From Gammaproteobacteria bacterium (GTDB taxonomy: Bacteria; Pseudomonadota; Gammaproteobacteria; Pseudomonadales; Pseudohongiellaceae), in assembly GCA_002719575.1 (NCBI GenBank), contig PBHS01000058.1, forward strand, positions 1-8,745: a DNA stretch of 8,745 nucleotides, in the 5' to 3' direction. How positions within the stretch are numbered: position 1 is the first letter of the stretch; each line of letters starts with the position of its first letter. Shown here in pieces: positions 6,766 to 8,745 of this stretch. The position numbers and the translations under genes are program-made. The notes under the pieces were generated by a model. The model was not told where the DNA came from and did not search any database. It was given only the letters and a program-made list of their open reading frames with translations.

Positions 6766-6810
6766 GGCGGTGAGCAGCGTGATAATTTACTTAACACTAA
6801 GTGGGGAAAT

Positions 6811-8745
6811 ATGCGCAGCAATTTCACACAAGCATTTATAAAAATATCTCTGTTCGGTTTAGCTACGCTGGCTCTGGTCCCGAGTGGCTTCAGCGTTGCG
6901 CAAGAAGAATTGTCACAGCTGAACACTGTTCTCGATATCGAGTCGCTTTTTCGGCCAATAGAGCCACAGCCAATACATGGAGAAACCGCAATTGAGCTTC
7001 TCGAAAAACTGCAGGGAAAGCACTACGCTTCGATAGAAATCAATGATCGCTTCTCCTCGCAGCTCTTTGACAAATACATGGACAGCTTAGACGGGTCACA
7101 TCTCTATTTCCTGAGGAGCGATGTGGATGAATTAAGTGCTTTCCGATACACACTCGACGATGCGCTTGAAGCAGGCAATGTGACTCCTGGCTTTGAAATC
7201 TATAACAGGTACTACAAGCGTGTGCTTGAGAGGCTGATATACGCTATCAATCGAGTCGAGAACGCAATTCCCGAAATGGACTTCTCCGTAGATGAATACA
7301 TAACGATCGATCGAGAAGAAGCGCCCTATGCTGCTTCGCTTGCAGAGCTCGACGAGTTCTGGCGAAAACGCATCAAGAACAGCGTCCTGAGTCTGAAATT
7401 GACCGGCGATACTGGTGAAGAGATCCAGGAGAAGCTCTCAAAACGCTACCGCAATCAGCTTAGCCAGGTTCTGAAAACCAATGAAAGGGACATTTTCCAA
7501 GCATACCTATCAGACGTTGCGAAAGTGGTCGACCCTCATACAGATTATTTCTCGCCCCGAGATTCAGAAAACTTCAACATGCAGTTGTCGCTGTCCCTGC
7601 AGGGAATTGGTGCGCAACTCACAACTGATGAGGAATACACCAAAGTCGTCGAACTTATTACAGGTGGGCCAGCTGAGCGAGGAAGTGAGCTGAAGGCCGG
7701 GGATCGAATAATCGGCATTGGCCAAGGGACTGACGGTGATATTGAGGATGTTGTCGGGATGAGACTCGATGACGTTGTGTCTCAGATCCGGGGTGAAAAA
7801 GGCACCGTCGTTCGCTTGAGTGTCATTCCCGCCGGCGCAGTCAGCGAGTCTAGCGCAACGGTCGTCAGCATAACCCGCGATACAGTTAAACTTGAAGACC
7901 AGTCTGCAAAAAGCCAAGTGCTGGAATTCAGTTATAACGAAGAGGATTTCAAGATTGGCGTGGTCAGTCTCCCGACTTTTTATTTTGATTTCGAGGCCGC
8001 GGCTCGCGGGGAAGAAGATTTCAAAAGCTCGACACGCGATGTTCGGCGATTACTGGAGGATTTAAAATCTCAGGCTGTAGATGCCGTGATTATGGATTTG
8101 AGAAACAACGGCGGCGGCAGCCTCAGTGAGGCAAATCAGCTGGTTGGGCTGTTTATCGATACCGGGCCAACTGTCCAGATACGATACTCTGGGATAAGAA
8201 ATGGATTCACACGGTCTTTTGGCGACAACGATCCAGAGGTCACATATGCGGGGCCTCTGGCGGTGCTTGTGAATCGCACTAGCGCATCGGCATCAGAGAT
8301 ATTCGCCGGTGCGATTCAAGACTATCAAAGGGGAATTGTCCTCGGTGGCCAAACTTTTGGTAAAGGAACCGTTCAGGAAATTATTCCGATGGACTTTGGT
8401 CAAGTAAAAGTGACTCGCTCCAAGTTCTATAGGATATCAGGTGCGAGCACGCAACATCGCGGGGTGATACCCGATATAACTTTTCCAGACTTTTATGACG
8501 CGTACGACGACATTGGTGAGAGCAGCCTCGATGGCGCATTGCCGTGGGATACCGTTCGGCCTGTCGAGTATCGACTGTATCATTCGATTTCCGCTATGGT
8601 GCCGCAATTGCAGAAGCAACACGAAGAAAGGGTTGATGAGTCTCCCGATTTTAATTATCTCGTCGATCAGATTGATCGGACGCGCCGTTATCGAGAGAGG
8701 GATCAGATTTCTCTGAACGAAGCCAAGGTTAAGGCTGAGCGTGAA
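6811..8745 (+). CDS. prc: Tail-specific periplasmic protease Prc, 3' end outside window
   Basis: Prc is a periplasmic S41 (C-terminal processing) protease that degrades proteins with nonpolar C-termini and, in E. coli, processes FtsI and controls the murein hydrolase MepS. 645 residues are visible before the window ends. Order: a signal peptide at 1-30 with a hydrophobic core and likely cleavage after SVA30; an N-terminal helical domain (about 60-245) with HYASIEINDRFS and DPHTDYFSPR; a PDZ domain (about 258-345) with SLQGIGAQL and GDRIIGIGQG; then the protease core with DLRNNGGGSL (429-438), catalytic Ser493 in TSASASEIF and Lys518 in TFGKGTVQ. The Ser-Lys spacing of 25 equals that of E. coli (S452/K477). 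GVIPDI and LPWD lead into the C-terminal domain, which is cut. The ATG at 6811 has a modest GGGG upstream. The N-terminus and catalytic residues are intact. Confidence 0.96.
   Translation, partial: MRSNFTQAFIKISLFGLATLALVPSGFSVAQEELSQLNTVLDIESLFRPIEPQPIHGETAIELLEKLQGKHYASIEINDRFSSQLFDKYMDSLDGSHLYFLRSDVDELSAFRYTLDDALEAGNVTPGFEIYNRYYKRVLERLIYAINRVENAIPEMDFSVDEYITIDREEAPYAASLAELDEFWRKRIKNSVLSLKLTGDTGEEIQEKLSKRYRNQLSQVLKTNERDIFQAYLSDVAKVVDPHTDYFSPRDSENFNMQLSLSLQGIGAQLTTDEEYTKVVELITGGPAERGSELKAGDRIIGIGQGTDGDIEDVVGMRLDDVVSQIRGEKGTVVRLSVIPAGAVSESSATVVSITRDTVKLEDQSAKSQVLEFSYNEEDFKIGVVSLPTFYFDFEAAARGEEDFKSSTRDVRRLLEDLKSQAVDAVIMDLRNNGGGSLSEANQLVGLFIDTGPTVQIRYSGIRNGFTRSFGDNDPEVTYAGPLAVLVNRTSASASEIFAGAIQDYQRGIVLGGQTFGKGTVQEIIPMDFGQVKVTRSKFYRISGASTQHRGVIPDITFPDFYDAYDDIGESSLDGALPWDTVRPVEYRLYHSISAMVPQLQKQHEERVDESPDFNYLVDQIDRTRRYRERDQISLNEAKVKAERE

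Noticed and set aside
6495..6926. A 143-codon minus-strand open frame across the recombinase end and prc start
   Set aside because: It overlaps two well-supported genes on the opposite strand and its product has no recognisable features; it is an antisense shadow.

Overview
The window looks like a piece of a gammaproteobacterial chromosome of moderate GC. The evidence is a tmk-holB pair of the E. coli type, a 450-residue NADPH-type glutathione reductase, and a periplasmic tail-specific protease (Prc) that resembles the E. coli protein along its whole length. I cannot name a genus.

Layout. Bases 1-1480 (+): the 3' part of tmk (thymidylate kinase), overlapping holB (DNA polymerase III delta prime subunit) by 11 bases. 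Bases 1481-1840: a spacer with no recognised gene, containing a possible broken small gene on the minus strand. Bases 1841-2977 (-): an FAD-dependent oxidoreductase of the L-2-hydroxyglutarate dehydrogenase type. Bases 2978-3651: a long divergent spacer. Bases 3652-5004 (+): gor, glutathione reductase, which uses a TTG start. Bases 5005-5395: an AT-rich spacer with two perfect palindromes, a consensus DnaA box and a possible promoter. Bases 5396-6598 (+): a solitary tyrosine recombinase with all catalytic residues. Bases 6599-6810: a short spacer. Bases 6811-8745 (+): prc, cut by the window end.

How the parts fit. tmk and holB are a coupled housekeeping pair (dTDP synthesis and the replication clamp loader). 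The oxidoreductase and gor are divergent and are both flavoproteins, but nothing in the sequence ties them to one pathway. The recombinase is the only mobile-type gene. It has no cargo, excision gene or recognisable duplicated att site, and it sits between two core genes. Its upstream spacer holds the most unexplained structure in the window, so the stretch from about 5005 to 6810 is the best candidate for a small, poorly described element. The rest is ordinary core genome with unusually long spacers, which suggests past rearrangement or gene decay.
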